A DNA stretch of 64,000 nt from Natronoglycomyces albus (GCF_016925535.1 NZ_CP070496.1:3410001-3474000); one strand, 5' to 3'; counted from the stretch's first letter, positions 43,595-52,969 are shown. Program-made: numbers and translations. The notes: generated by a model from the letters alone, not told the origin.

Positions 43595-43987
43595 TCACAC
43601 TTGCGCAGGTGCCTGTTGGTGGGCCCAGGCCCGCACAATGTCGCGCACGGACAAGATCCCGACGGGAGTCGAGTCGTCCATGACGATCAAGTGGCGGAAA
43701 CCGCCCCGCAGCATGGCCTCGGCCGCTTTCAGCAACGTCCAGTCGGGGCCCGCGTAGACCAAATCGCTGGTCAAATGAGCCGCCGCGTGTTCGACATCCG
43801 GGTCCAAGCCCGCCCCTATGGCATTGAGAATGTCGCGTTCGGTCAAGATCCCGTGCCCGACCGCATCGGGGTCCACCACCACCGCTGAGCCCACTCGGCG
43901 CCTGGCCATAAGCGCCGAAGCCTGCCTCAGTGTATGAGCCGGTCCGATTGACAAGACGATTTCACTCATCGCATCCGCTACCCGCAT
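43595..43987 (-). CDS. Two-CBS-domain protein
   Basis: A 130-residue stand-alone CBS pair (Bateman module): SIGPAHTLRQASALMARRRV with GILTERDIL, then YAGPDWTLLKAAEAMLRGGF with GILSVRDIV. Such modules bind adenine nucleotides or S-adenosylmethionine and regulate a partner. It is convergent with the ATP-grasp gene (45 nt between stops) and might sense the ATP state for that ligase, but this is inference only. Confidence 0.88.
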   Translation of the reverse strand: MRVADAMSEIVLSIGPAHTLRQASALMARRRVGSAVVVDPDAVGHGILTERDILNAIGAGLDPDVEHAAAHLTSDLVYAGPDWTLLKAAEAMLRGGFRHLIVMDDSTPVGILSVRDIVRAWAHQQAPAQV

Positions 43988-44193
43988 GTCATACCTCCCA
44001 CCGCACAGTCATATCGATTGATGTGAATGACCCAATTGTCCCTGTTGCGCGGCCGTAATGAAACCGTTAACCAGAGAAAGGCTCGAAATTGACACCGTCA
44101 GCGCCCACGCCCGCCACGACCGCCCCACCGACCTCGACTGCACCGGGCCCATGTTCCGGATAGGGCTGCACTGGCGCCCGATAAGATGCGCTC

Positions 44194-44931
44194 GTGACGA
44201 CGCGACCCACACTCACCACCGCCGATTTCCACTCCCACTTGCGCGGAGGTGGCCTGTTCACCATGGCCAACCAGCGCGGCGCGGCCTACTTCTCCCTGGC
44301 CGCCTACCGCCTGGGGTGGGCACCCACGCACCTCACCCTCATCAATTTGTTCCTTGGCCTGTCGGCTTCGGCACTGGTCATCGGATACGCCGGCCCGGCC
44401 GCCGAAAGCGGTTGGGCCTGGTGGCCTATCGCCCTCGCCGTGACGCTGATGTGGCAGGTCGCATACATGTTCGACTGCGCCGACGGGCAGTTGGCTCGCG
44501 CCACCGGCACCGGCTCAGCGGCAGGGGCTCGCGTCGACATCCTGTGCGACGTGGCCATCCAGGCCTCATTCGTCGCCGCCATCGTCACAGTTGTCCACGC
44601 CTACTGGCCCCACACCCCGGTGTGGATCTCGGCGGCGTTCGCCGCCTTGTGGATGGTCAACCTCGTGACGTCGGTCCTGGCTTCCTCCGACACCCACGAC
44701 TCGCTCATTAATAACGACAGCTTGCCCATTCGCATCGCGAAACTTATCCGCGACTTCAGCTTCATCATCATTGTCGTGGGCGTGGCATTGGCCTTGTGGC
44801 CCGAATCGCTCCTGGGCATCATGATCTTCTTCGGAGCCGTCAACGGCCTCTTCCTTCTAGCCAGCATCGCCGTCGCCGCCCGCAAGGCGCTACGCCCCGC
44901 CGCAGTAGCCAGCCACGACACCGGCGAGTAG
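44194..44931 (+). CDS. CDP-alcohol phosphatidyltransferase family enzyme
   Basis: A 245-residue membrane protein with six hydrophobic segments. The catalytic motif D-x2-D-G-x2-A-R-x8-G-x3-D-x3-D is complete in FDCADGQLARATGTGSAAGA followed by RVDILCDVA. It transfers a phosphoalcohol from CDP to an alcohol acceptor, making a phospholipid head group, a phosphodiester-linked inositol, or a wall-polymer precursor. Position next to glycosyltransferase genes hints at envelope polymer synthesis. GTG start. Confidence 0.9.
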   Translation: MTTRPTLTTADFHSHLRGGGLFTMANQRGAAYFSLAAYRLGWAPTHLTLINLFLGLSASALVIGYAGPAAESGWAWWPIALAVTLMWQVAYMFDCADGQLARATGTGSAAGARVDILCDVAIQASFVAAIVTVVHAYWPHTPVWISAAFAALWMVNLVTSVLASSDTHDSLINNDSLPIRIAKLIRDFSFIIIVVGVALALWPESLLGIMIFFGAVNGLFLLASIAVAARKALRPAAVASHDTGE

Positions 44932-44964
44932 CCGCAACAACCTGGGGGGCCCATTTCGGCACCG

Positions 44965-46149
44965 TCACCCGCGCCGTTGGTAGCCCTCGATCACGTCGCG
45001 ATATATGTCCAAAAGCTGTTCAAAGACCACTGTCGGTGAAAACACCCGCTCATAGCGATCCCGAGCATTGGCCGCGAAGCTAGCCTGGTCACGCCACATT
45101 GTGCGCAGCGCGGCGAGGAGCTCCTCCGCCTCGGGCCTCACTGCGATCCCAGCTGGCCGCTCGGTGTCGACCCCGGCGATGAACGGGGCCCCGCCCAACG
45201 TGGTGGCCAGGATCGCGCGTCCTGTGGCGAGCGCCTCCAAACAGGTCGTGGGCAAGACGTCCTCCCATTCGGAGGGCACCGTCATGATCGAACTGGCCGC
45301 CATCGCCTTTTGCATCCCGTCGCGGTCCAGCGCTCCCAGATACTCGACATCGCTACGGTCGGCCGCAGCCCTCTCGACCTCGGATCGCAACGGCCCATCC
45401 CCCGCGATCCGCAAAATTCCGTTACTGCCAGGTTCAAGCCTGCGCCAAGCCGAAAGCAACGTAGCGATACCTTTTTCAGGCACCAGCCGGGCGGCGAAAA
45501 GGAACCCCGAGCCCAGCTTCGGTGGAGTCCCCGGGTCTGGGATGGCGTTGGGCTTGACGCGGATCTGTTCATCACTCATGCCGATGGACCGCAGATAGGA
45601 GGCTATGCCGTCGGTCAAGGCTATGAAACGGTCAACCGAACGCCACGTGTCGCGGTGAGCCCCCAGCGAGGTGGCCATGACCGCCGACTGGGCCCGCGAA
45701 CCCCGGTAGCAACCATGCACGAGACCGGGGATGTTCCACCGTTTTCCATGGCAGTCATAACAGAGTGCGCCATCTCGGAAGTACAGGCCATTCATGCAAT
45801 CGTGGCGATAGTTGTGGATCGTCTGCACCACTGGGATGCCGCTGGCATGCGCGGTGCGAACCACGGCTGGCGACAACAAAGGATAGGAATTGTGCAGATG
45901 CATGAGGTCGGGTTTCTCGGCCCGAATCGTCTCGGCCAGTTCCCTTTGCGCGCCGCGCGCGTAGATGGGCTTGCCAACGAGCGCGAGCTTGCCCGCCGGG
46001 GTAAAGGAGGCGATGTCGTCGGAGTCACGCTGAAAATCGACCACCTCCACCCCCGCCTGGCGCAATTGCCCGATTTCGGCATCGACGATGATGTTCTCGC
46101 CCGAAGGCTGGGCAGAGGAATACCGGTTGTGGGCAATGAGGACTTTCAA
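44965..46149 (-). CDS. Family 4 glycosyltransferase (GT-B)
   Basis: A 394-residue retaining glycosyltransferase. N-terminal donor-acceptor cleft motifs are KVLIAHNRYSSAQPSGENII and HLHNSYPLLSPA; the C-terminal nucleotide-sugar domain has FAARLVPEKGIATLLSAWRR and the E-x7-E of SEWEDVLPTTCLEALATGRA. A Cys-rich middle (CMNGLYFRDGALCYDCHGKR) is typical of capsule/EPS glycosyltransferases. The TTG at 46149 follows GGGAG closely and starts exactly at KVLIA; ATG 46167 is the alternative. It points away from the polyprenyl transferase gene, sharing its regulatory region. Confidence 0.87.
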   Translation of the reverse strand: MKVLIAHNRYSSAQPSGENIIVDAEIGQLRQAGVEVVDFQRDSDDIASFTPAGKLALVGKPIYARGAQRELAETIRAEKPDLMHLHNSYPLLSPAVVRTAHASGIPVVQTIHNYRHDCMNGLYFRDGALCYDCHGKRWNIPGLVHGCYRGSRAQSAVMATSLGAHRDTWRSVDRFIALTDGIASYLRSIGMSDEQIRVKPNAIPDPGTPPKLGSGFLFAARLVPEKGIATLLSAWRRLEPGSNGILRIAGDGPLRSEVERAAADRSDVEYLGALDRDGMQKAMAASSIMTVPSEWEDVLPTTCLEALATGRAILATTLGGAPFIAGVDTERPAGIAVRPEAEELLAALRTMWRDQASFAANARDRYERVFSPTVVFEQLLDIYRDVIEGYQRRG

Positions 46150-46524
46150 TCTCGCTCCCGCATACATTGCGCAACGGATTGATAAACAAAGATCAATACG
46201 CTGCATGACTTGACCGACACAAGCGGTTGTTCCGACCGCCTGGAGGTGGAGGACACATATTCCACACAGGCCAATTGATGGTCGGGTAAATATACTCTTC
46301 GGAGCGGACCAGTGTAAGTTGTCCTATATTGCGACAGCGGGGATGGCGTAGCATCTGCAACAGATGGGCTGTCAAGTCGCAAGTCAGCACCGCAAATAAC
46401 GCCTCGACGGCTGTGGTGGCACGATACTCACAGCCAGTGCCTTAAGCTTGGTTTCGACTCGCCATTGTGTGCGTCCCAACGGTTATCGGCACGTGCGTTT
46501 GAGTTGAGACAACAGGGATGTGCA
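46150..46524. other. Divergent promoter region of the glycopolymer genes
   Basis: No gene found. Contains ATTGAT-N8-ATCAAT at 46178-46197, a perfect spaced inverted repeat, and an AT-richer patch around 46270-46330 (AAATATACTC). AGGGA lies before the GTG at 46525. Confidence 0.45.
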
Positions 46525-48081
46525 GTGGCGACAAGCCTGGAACGCCCAGCAGTGGAAGGCGAACGGACGGGGACACAGGTGAGTGCAAAGCGGCAGCTGG
46601 TCACCAACGGCGTGACACGCTCGGCCTGGAACCGCTTTACCTCCAAATCGACTTGGCACCGCCCCTTCCAACTGGCGCTAGTGTTCACCGACCTCGCGGC
46701 CGTCCTCCTGGCCACGGCGATCGCGGTGAACTTCACCTCCGTACCCGACGCGGGCTTTCACCTGCCCACCCCACCGCGCCACGCCGAGCCCAACATTGAC
46801 CCTTGGTACTACGTGACCGCGTGGGTGATGTTGCCCGCCATGTGGATGCTCGTGTTGTGGGGAGCCGCAGCCTACGACCGCCGCTATCTGGGGTTGGGAA
46901 CCGACGAATTCAAACGCGTCGTCCGCGCGTTCCTCATCATGGTCGCCCTAGTGTCGTTCATGGCGTTGACCTTGAAAGCCGACCTTTCCCGTGTCGCCGT
47001 GGCGACCGTGCTGGCCTCGGCGCTGGTGCTGCTCGTGAGCTTCCGCGCCATCGCCCGGGCTATCTTGCACCATTTGCGCGCACAGGGCAAAGGCACCCAA
47101 CAGGTCCTCCTAGTGGGCACCTACCCCGAAGCCCTCGAGGTCTACCGGGTCATGCGCCGGTCCAAGGCCGCCGGGCTCGTCCCCGTGGGCATCTACGTCA
47201 CCGAAGGGGTCTCAGCTGTGCGCGGCCTGGAAACCCCAGTGCCGACCTTCGCCGGACGTGACGTGGTCGAACTCGCCGCCGAGCTCAAGGCCGACACCCT
47301 CGCGGTGTGCGGCACCTCCTCAGCCAAACCCGGCGACCTGCGCCGCCTCGCCTGGCAACTGGAGGGAACCGGCCGCGACCTCGTCGTAGCCCCACAGCTG
47401 ACCGATATCGCCGGACCCCGCGTACACATCCGGCCAGTGGAGGGCTTGCCGCTACTGCACGTCGAAGAGCCCACCATCTCAGGTGTCAGCCTCCTGGCCA
47501 AAAACGTGCTCGACTTCCTCTCCTCGCTGTTCTTGCTCATCGTGCTCTCACCTCTCTTCGCGGTGATCGCGCTGGCCATCAAGCTCGACAGCCCCGGGCC
47601 GGTGTTCTTCCGGCAACGACGAGTGGGACGCGACGGCGAAATGTTCCGCTGCTGGAAGTTCCGCACCATGTACATCGACGCCGAGGAACGCAAGGCGGCG
47701 CTGATGATGGAAAACGAAACCGACGGCCTACTTTTCAAGATCAAACAAGATCCGCGCGTGACTCGAGTCGGGGCGTTCCTACGCCGCACCTCACTGGACG
47801 AACTGCCCCAACTGATCAATGTCCTGCGCGGCGAAATGTCCCTCGTCGGACCCAGGCCACTGCCCGCCGAAGACGGCGACTTCCTCGGTGATGTCCGTCG
47901 CCGCCTACTAGTGCGCCCCGGAATCACCGGCCTGTGGCAAGTGTCGGGACGATCGGATTTGTCCTGGGATGACGCGGTCCGGTTGGATTTGTACTATGTC
48001 GACAACTGGTCGCTCACCACCGACTTGCAGATCCTCTTCCGCACCATTGGGGTAGTCTTGCGCAGCAAAGGTGCCTACTAG
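46525..48081 (+). CDS. Polyprenyl glycosylphosphotransferase (WbaP/CpsE-like initiating enzyme)
   Basis: A 518-residue integral membrane enzyme that transfers a sugar-1-phosphate from a UDP-sugar to undecaprenyl phosphate, starting synthesis of a polymer. Four N-terminal membrane helices, a central Rossmann-like CoA_binding_3 domain, a further helix near residue 345, and the catalytic C-terminus with RRVGRDGEMFRCWKFRTM, SLDELPQLINVLRGEMSLVG and RPGITGLWQVSGRS. The GTG start 46525 follows AGGGA. Followed by a nucleotide-sugar enzyme and LCP ligases. Confidence 0.93.
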   Translation: MATSLERPAVEGERTGTQVSAKRQLVTNGVTRSAWNRFTSKSTWHRPFQLALVFTDLAAVLLATAIAVNFTSVPDAGFHLPTPPRHAEPNIDPWYYVTAWVMLPAMWMLVLWGAAAYDRRYLGLGTDEFKRVVRAFLIMVALVSFMALTLKADLSRVAVATVLASALVLLVSFRAIARAILHHLRAQGKGTQQVLLVGTYPEALEVYRVMRRSKAAGLVPVGIYVTEGVSAVRGLETPVPTFAGRDVVELAAELKADTLAVCGTSSAKPGDLRRLAWQLEGTGRDLVVAPQLTDIAGPRVHIRPVEGLPLLHVEEPTISGVSLLAKNVLDFLSSLFLLIVLSPLFAVIALAIKLDSPGPVFFRQRRVGRDGEMFRCWKFRTMYIDAEERKAALMMENETDGLLFKIKQDPRVTRVGAFLRRTSLDELPQLINVLRGEMSLVGPRPLPAEDGDFLGDVRRRLLVRPGITGLWQVSGRSDLSWDDAVRLDLYYVDNWSLTTDLQILFRTIGVVLRSKGAY

Positions 48082-48230
48082 GCACTCTTCGCCCTGGCAG
48101 TGAGCACACCCCGCCTCGCGAGACGCCCTGAGGCGACACCGAGGACAAAATAGGGCATCGACCTGCGGATATTGTCGCTTACAGCCAGGTGAATTCCCTC
48201 CAAATCCTGCTAAAATTGGGGCTTGTGACA

Positions 48231-49181
48231 ATGAATCTGGGTAACAACAGTCGAGTACTGATCACCGGTGGGGCGGGCCTCGTCGGCTCGCACCTAGTGG
48301 ACGCATGCCTCGAGCGCGGCGCCGAGGTGGTCGTCATCGACAACTTTGTCACCGGCACCCGCACCAACCTGGCCGACAACGAGCGGCTTAGCGTCCTCGA
48401 CCTCGACATCTGCGACGGAATCCCCAGCGAACAACCGGCACTGTCGGAAAAATTCGACGCGATTCTGCACTTCGCCTGCCCAGCCTCCCCCGTCGACTTC
48501 GCCACCATCCCGCTGGAAATCCTGCGGGTGGACTCCATCGGAACATTGCACGCCCTCGAACGGGCCAAGACCGACCGCGCACGGTTTCTCGTCGCCTCCA
48601 CCTCCGAGGTGTACGGCGACCCACTGATCCACCCCCAAGAAGAGTCGTACTGGGGCAACGTCAACCCCATCGGGGTGCGCTCCTGCTACGACGAGGCCAA
48701 ACGATTCTCGGAGGCCGCCACCGTCGCCTACGCCCGCAACGAAGGCGTCAACGCCGCGATCGTGCGCATCTTCAACACCTACGGCCCCCGCATGCGCCCC
48801 GACGACGGACGAGTGGTCCCGAACTTCATCAACCAGGCGCTGGCAAACCAGCCGTTGACCGTCCATGGAGACGGCAGCCAGACGCGCTCCCTGTGCTACA
48901 TCGACGACCTCGTCCGCGGCCTCATGTTGCTGCTGGAATCCAACGAGCCTGGCCCCATCAACCTGGGAGCGGAGTACGAACTAAGCGTGCGGGAGATGGC
49001 CGAGATCATCATCCGCCTCACCGGCTCCACCTCCAGCATCGAGTTCACCGACCGGCCCGCCGACGACCCCGAACGCCGCCGCCCCGACCTCACCCGCGCC
49101 AAAGAACTCCTGGGCTACGAACCTCACGTCAACTACGAACAAGGACTCAAGGCGACCATCGACTACTTCGCCACTAGCTGA
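48231..49181 (+). CDS. NAD-dependent epimerase/dehydratase (UDP-glucuronate decarboxylase-like)
   Basis: A 316-residue extended SDR protein: NAD-binding LITGGAGLVGSHLVDACLER, active-site STSEVYGDP and YDEAKR with the catalytic Tyr-Lys. HFACPASPVDF and PQEESYWGNVNPIGVRSCYD are close to the UXS (UDP-xylose synthase) signature, so decarboxylation of UDP-glucuronate to UDP-xylose is the best guess. It would supply a sugar for the adjacent glycopolymer pathway. ATG 48231 starts the conserved fold; a GTG 6 nt upstream is also possible. Confidence 0.88.
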   Translation: MNLGNNSRVLITGGAGLVGSHLVDACLERGAEVVVIDNFVTGTRTNLADNERLSVLDLDICDGIPSEQPALSEKFDAILHFACPASPVDFATIPLEILRVDSIGTLHALERAKTDRARFLVASTSEVYGDPLIHPQEESYWGNVNPIGVRSCYDEAKRFSEAATVAYARNEGVNAAIVRIFNTYGPRMRPDDGRVVPNFINQALANQPLTVHGDGSQTRSLCYIDDLVRGLMLLLESNEPGPINLGAEYELSVREMAEIIIRLTGSTSSIEFTDRPADDPERRRPDLTRAKELLGYEPHVNYEQGLKATIDYFATS

Positions 49182-49240
49182 CATGCCGCACCGCGCCATC
49201 ATCACCAGCCGCCCTGGCCGTATGCCGATATGCTGAGCAC

Positions 49241-50368
49241 ATGACTGATAAAGGTGGAAACTACTACCGCGGCCGCGCCTCGATCCCCTCGGGCAACGAA
49301 GGCGCTCGGGTCGTCAGCCCCCGTTCCCCTGCCTCAGGCTCAGGCCAGGCCGCTTCAGTGAGCCGCCGCGGTTTTGTGTTGTCCCTGCTAGGGCTAGGAG
49401 CCTCCGTGGCCGCCCTCGGAGCCGGGACCGCCACCTGGGTCTTCGCCAAAGACGTCAACGAAAGCATGAACAAGGCATTCGACCTCGACGGCATTCCCGA
49501 CCGGCCCGACAAAGTCGTCGAGGGCGCCATGAACATCCTCATCCTGGGCACCGACGCCCGCGACGAAGACCAGGACGGTCGCTCCGACTCCTCAATGCTC
49601 ATGCATGTCGACGCCGCAGGCGAAAACGCCTACGTGATCTCCATCCCGCGCGACCTGTGGGTGCACATCCCCCACAACGAACACGCCACCCACTCGGACA
49701 CCATGGCGAAATTCAACGCCGCCTACGCCTGGGGCGGTGCCGCGCTCTCCATCCAGACGCTGGAGGCCTACACCGGAGTCCGCGTCGACCACGTCGTCGA
49801 AATCAACTTCCCCGGCCTGGTCAAAGTCGTTGACGCGCTCGACGGCGTCGACATGTACATCGAGAAGACCATCACCTCGATCCACCCACCAAGGCGCACC
49901 TTCGAACAAGGCTGGAACCGGCTCAACGGCGAAGAAGCCCTGGACTACATCCGCCAGCGCTATCAGTTCTCCGACGGCGACTACACACGCATGCGCAACC
50001 AGCAGCAACTCATTACCGCGATCCTGGACCGCGCGGCCTCGGCCGGAGTCTTGCGCAGCCAAAGCACCGTCACCGAGTTCGTCGAGTCAACCGCTGGCGC
50101 GTTGAGCGTGGATACGCAGTTCAACGCGGTGGGCACGGCACTGGCGTTCATGCATTTGCGTTCCGATGACATCCAGTTCATGACTAGCCCGAACCTGGGG
50201 ACCGGATACGAGGGCGGCGAGAGCGTCATCTACTCCGACGACGCGCTGGCGGAGGACTTGTTCGCGCATGTGCGTGACGACCAGGTCGACCAGTGGGTGG
50301 CCAACAATCCCGACGCACTCAATGAGCCGACCTCGGGCGAGGGGGAAGACTCCGAAGAGGGCGAGTGA
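49241..50368 (+). CDS. LCP-family (LytR-CpsA-Psr) wall-polymer ligase, copy 1
   Basis: A 375-residue membrane-anchored enzyme that attaches an undecaprenyl-linked glycopolymer to peptidoglycan. After a 40-residue cytoplasmic tail comes SRRGFVLSLLGLGASVAALG, a helix with a twin-arginine look. The LCP domain follows: MNILILGTDARDEDQDGRSD, YVISIPRDLWV, FNAAYAWGG and EALDYIRQRYQFSDGDYTR, with the Asp and Arg residues for pyrophosphate/metal binding. Ends in an acidic tail. About 60 nt after the SDR gene, so likely same operon. More distant from copies 2 and 3 than they are from each other. Confidence 0.93.
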   Translation: MTDKGGNYYRGRASIPSGNEGARVVSPRSPASGSGQAASVSRRGFVLSLLGLGASVAALGAGTATWVFAKDVNESMNKAFDLDGIPDRPDKVVEGAMNILILGTDARDEDQDGRSDSSMLMHVDAAGENAYVISIPRDLWVHIPHNEHATHSDTMAKFNAAYAWGGAALSIQTLEAYTGVRVDHVVEINFPGLVKVVDALDGVDMYIEKTITSIHPPRRTFEQGWNRLNGEEALDYIRQRYQFSDGDYTRMRNQQQLITAILDRAASAGVLRSQSTVTEFVESTAGALSVDTQFNAVGTALAFMHLRSDDIQFMTSPNLGTGYEGGESVIYSDDALAEDLFAHVRDDQVDQWVANNPDALNEPTSGEGEDSEEGE

Positions 50369-50669
50369 TCGCACACTGCGATTGTGGCATCGTGAGCGGT
50401 CGAGATAAGCGCCCGTCACCGGCTGTTTACTCTCTATAATTGAGTATCCCTAACAAGCGGTGGCGGCCAACTGGCGATACAGTTGTCTGTGGACCCTTCT
50501 CACCCTCGTTGAGGTCCCAGGTTCAAGCAGCTGCCTGTGCGACGATGAACCCCCGCCCCAAGCTTCTCCAGATCGATCGTCGACTGGCTGCCCCGCAACC
50601 TTTTAGGCGCCCCGGAGCGTCTATATATGTATACGCAAACCTCGGCACATCGGTATCCGTAGGAGCCCC
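50369..50669. other. Intergenic region between LCP copies 1 and 2
   Basis: No gene. A perfect TATAAT stands at 50435-50440 without a convincing -35, and TATATATGTATACG at about 50621-50634 is an AT-rich promoter candidate closer to copy 2. Confidence 0.45.
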
Positions 50670-51791
50670 ATGAGCACATCGGCAAGCAAACACCGTAAGG
50701 AAGCCTCCACCCGTCGTTCGCCGTGGTGGGCGCACGCCATGGTGGTATTTGGAGCTATGGTGATGGTCATCTCCGGTGGGGCGGCGGTAGTGGGCCAGGT
50801 CGCGATCAACACGGTCAATCATTCGGTGGGCTCAGAGGATCTACTCGGCGAAGACCGGCTCGAGATCGGTAGCAACGTCGAAGGGCCGCTCAACTTCCTG
50901 ATTCTCGGAGTTGACCAACGGGTTCAATCCGATAAACCCGGTATGGCCAACGCGATCATGATCTTCCACATCGACGAAGATCTCGAAAACGCCTATCTCA
51001 CCTCCATCCCCCGCGACCTGTATGTGTCGATTCCCGACTGTGGGCCAGCGTGGAACCACAATCGATGCGACAACAAGATCAATCACTCCTCGTCGATCAG
51101 CCTCGACCTTGCGACCGGATTCGCGAATACCTCCTCAACTGTCACCGAGCTGACCGGGGTGCGCTTCCACGGCGGGGCCATCATCAACTTTGAGGGCTTC
51201 CTGGACCTGATTGACGAACTGGGGACCATCGAGCTGTGCCTGGAGCAAGACATCACCTCCATTCACGGCGATAGGAACTTCTACCCCGAAGGCTGCGGAC
51301 GATACAACCAAGAGCAGGCTCTCGACCTGGTCCGACAGCGCTACCAGTACGCCGACGGCGACTACGGCCGTCAGCGCATGCAGCAAGAGGCGCTCAAGCA
51401 GATTCTGGTGGAGGCACGCAACCAGGGCTACCACACCAACCCGGGCAAGATCGGAACCCTCGTGGAGGGAATCGGCGAGCAGGTCACCGTCGACTTTGGC
51501 GACACGTCACTGACTGACTTGGTGGTGGCGCTGCGCCACATCGACCCCGAGAGTTTTCAGACGATGACGGTGCCCTCCGAGCCATGGGACTACGCGGGAA
51601 CCTCCTACGTTCGCACCATGGAGGGTGAACAGGAAATAGCCGCTCAGGCACTGTACGAAGCCATCCGCAACGATAGGCTGGACGAATGGGTGGCCCAGCA
51701 CCCTGAGTGGACAAACAACGACGATTCCGATGACGAGGACGAGTCTGACGACGAGCTAGCCGACGGAGGGCAAGGCGCTGGCGAGGGCTGA
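50670..51791 (+). CDS. LCP-family wall-polymer ligase, copy 2
   Basis: A 373-residue protein: short cytoplasmic tail, one membrane helix beginning RRSPWWAHAMVVFGAMVMVI, then an LCP domain (LNFLILGVDQRVQSDKPGMA, LTSIPRDLYVSIP, DLVRQRYQYADGDYGRQRM). Several cysteines in the extracellular part (DCGPAWNHNRC, ELCLEQ, PEGCGRY) may form disulfides. An Asp/Glu-rich C-terminal tail. AGGAG is before the ATG. Its N-terminal ~60 residues are nearly identical to copy 3, indicating a tandem duplication. Confidence 0.93.
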   Translation: MSTSASKHRKEASTRRSPWWAHAMVVFGAMVMVISGGAAVVGQVAINTVNHSVGSEDLLGEDRLEIGSNVEGPLNFLILGVDQRVQSDKPGMANAIMIFHIDEDLENAYLTSIPRDLYVSIPDCGPAWNHNRCDNKINHSSSISLDLATGFANTSSTVTELTGVRFHGGAIINFEGFLDLIDELGTIELCLEQDITSIHGDRNFYPEGCGRYNQEQALDLVRQRYQYADGDYGRQRMQQEALKQILVEARNQGYHTNPGKIGTLVEGIGEQVTVDFGDTSLTDLVVALRHIDPESFQTMTVPSEPWDYAGTSYVRTMEGEQEIAAQALYEAIRNDRLDEWVAQHPEWTNNDDSDDEDESDDELADGGQGAGEG

Positions 51792-51804
51792 TGGGTTCGC
51801 AGTT

Positions 51805-51823
51805 TCCGGCTGGATGAGCCGGA
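51805..51823 (+). terminator. Hairpin after LCP copy 2
   Basis: TCCGGCT-GGATG-AGCCGGA, a perfect 7-bp stem 14 nt after the stop, suggesting that copy 3 has its own promoter. Confidence 0.5.
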
Positions 51824-51916
51824 GGCGGCAAACCTTGCCAACGGTGCAACTGGGGCCCACTTTTAAACGTGTCTGTGGGTAACTTACTTTGACTTGATCC
51901 GTCCGTGAGGAAGCGT

Positions 51917-52969
51917 ATGAGTACCGAAGCCGAAAAGCGCCGTAAGGACCCCTCGGCGTCTCAGCGTTCGCCGTGGTGGGCCCATGCCATGGTTGTTTTT
52001 GGCGCGCTGCTGATGGTTGTCGCGGGCGGGGCCGCCGTGGCCGGTCAGGTTGCCATCAACACGGTGAACGACTCGGTTCGCTCCGATGACCTCTTGGGTG
52101 ATGAGCGGGCCCAAATCGATGTGAACAACATCGAGGGCCCTTTGAACTTTTTGATTCTTGGCTCGGATCAGCGCCCCGACGACACTGACCCGTCGTTGAC
52201 CGACGCAATCATGATTATGCAGGTCAACGAGGATCTAGATCGAGCCACGTTGGTGTCGGTCCCCCGTGATCTGTGGGTGCCGATCGCCCCGAATTGGTAT
52301 GAGGGGAAGATCAACTCGGCTTTCGCGGTGAGTGCGGATTGGTCGGTGGGTTTCGCGAATTCGGCAGCGACGCTCAGTGAATTGACTGGGGTGAAGTTTC
52401 ACGGTGGGGCGATCGTCAACTTCGACGGTTTCACTACTTTGGTCGGCGAGTTGGGCGAGATTGAGGTCTGTCCCTGGACTGACGTCTACTCGGAGCATTC
52501 GAAGGTGACCTACCCGGAGGGCTGCGCCCGCTACGCGGAGGAGCAGGTGCTCGACATTGTGCGGCAACGCAAAACTTACTCGGGCGACCTTTATGGCGAC
52601 TTCGGCCGCCAGCAAATGCAGCAACACGTGTTGAAGCAGATCCTGATCGAGGCGAAGGATCAGGGTTACCACACCAACCCCAATAAGGCCGTCGACCTTC
52701 TCAATAGCCTGGGCGACAACATCACGATGGACATGGCGGAGGACTTGCGGCCGCTGGACTTGATCGTGGCGCTGCGCGATATTGACCCCGAGCAGTTCCG
52801 CACCGTCCGTATTCCCTCGGAATCGTGTCAAACCGCCGGTGGTTCTTCGGTGTGTATCGCCACGTATGAACAACAGCAGATGGCTGAGGAGTTGTTTGTG
52901 GCTTTGCAGAACGCCAGCTTGGGTGACTGGATGACGCGGTACCCCGAGTTCGTTAATGACGACGCTTAG
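51917..52969 (+). CDS. LCP-family wall-polymer ligase, copy 3
   Basis: A 350-residue paralogue of copy 2. The helix QRSPWWAHAMVVFGALLMVV and the following GQVAINTVNDSVRSDDLLGD match copy 2 closely. The catalytic domain shows LNFLILGSDQRPDDTDPSLT, SVPRDLWVPIAP and VLDIVRQRKTYSG. Cysteines occur at equivalent spots (EVCPWTD, PEGCARY) plus a late pair (ESCQTAGGSSVC). It lacks the acidic tail. Codon use appears less GC3-rich than in copies 1 and 2. ATG 51917 follows GAGGAAG; a GTG 12 nt upstream is possible. Confidence 0.93.
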   Translation: MSTEAEKRRKDPSASQRSPWWAHAMVVFGALLMVVAGGAAVAGQVAINTVNDSVRSDDLLGDERAQIDVNNIEGPLNFLILGSDQRPDDTDPSLTDAIMIMQVNEDLDRATLVSVPRDLWVPIAPNWYEGKINSAFAVSADWSVGFANSAATLSELTGVKFHGGAIVNFDGFTTLVGELGEIEVCPWTDVYSEHSKVTYPEGCARYAEEQVLDIVRQRKTYSGDLYGDFGRQQMQQHVLKQILIEAKDQGYHTNPNKAVDLLNSLGDNITMDMAEDLRPLDLIVALRDIDPEQFRTVRIPSESCQTAGGSSVCIATYEQQQMAEELFVALQNASLGDWMTRYPEFVNDDA

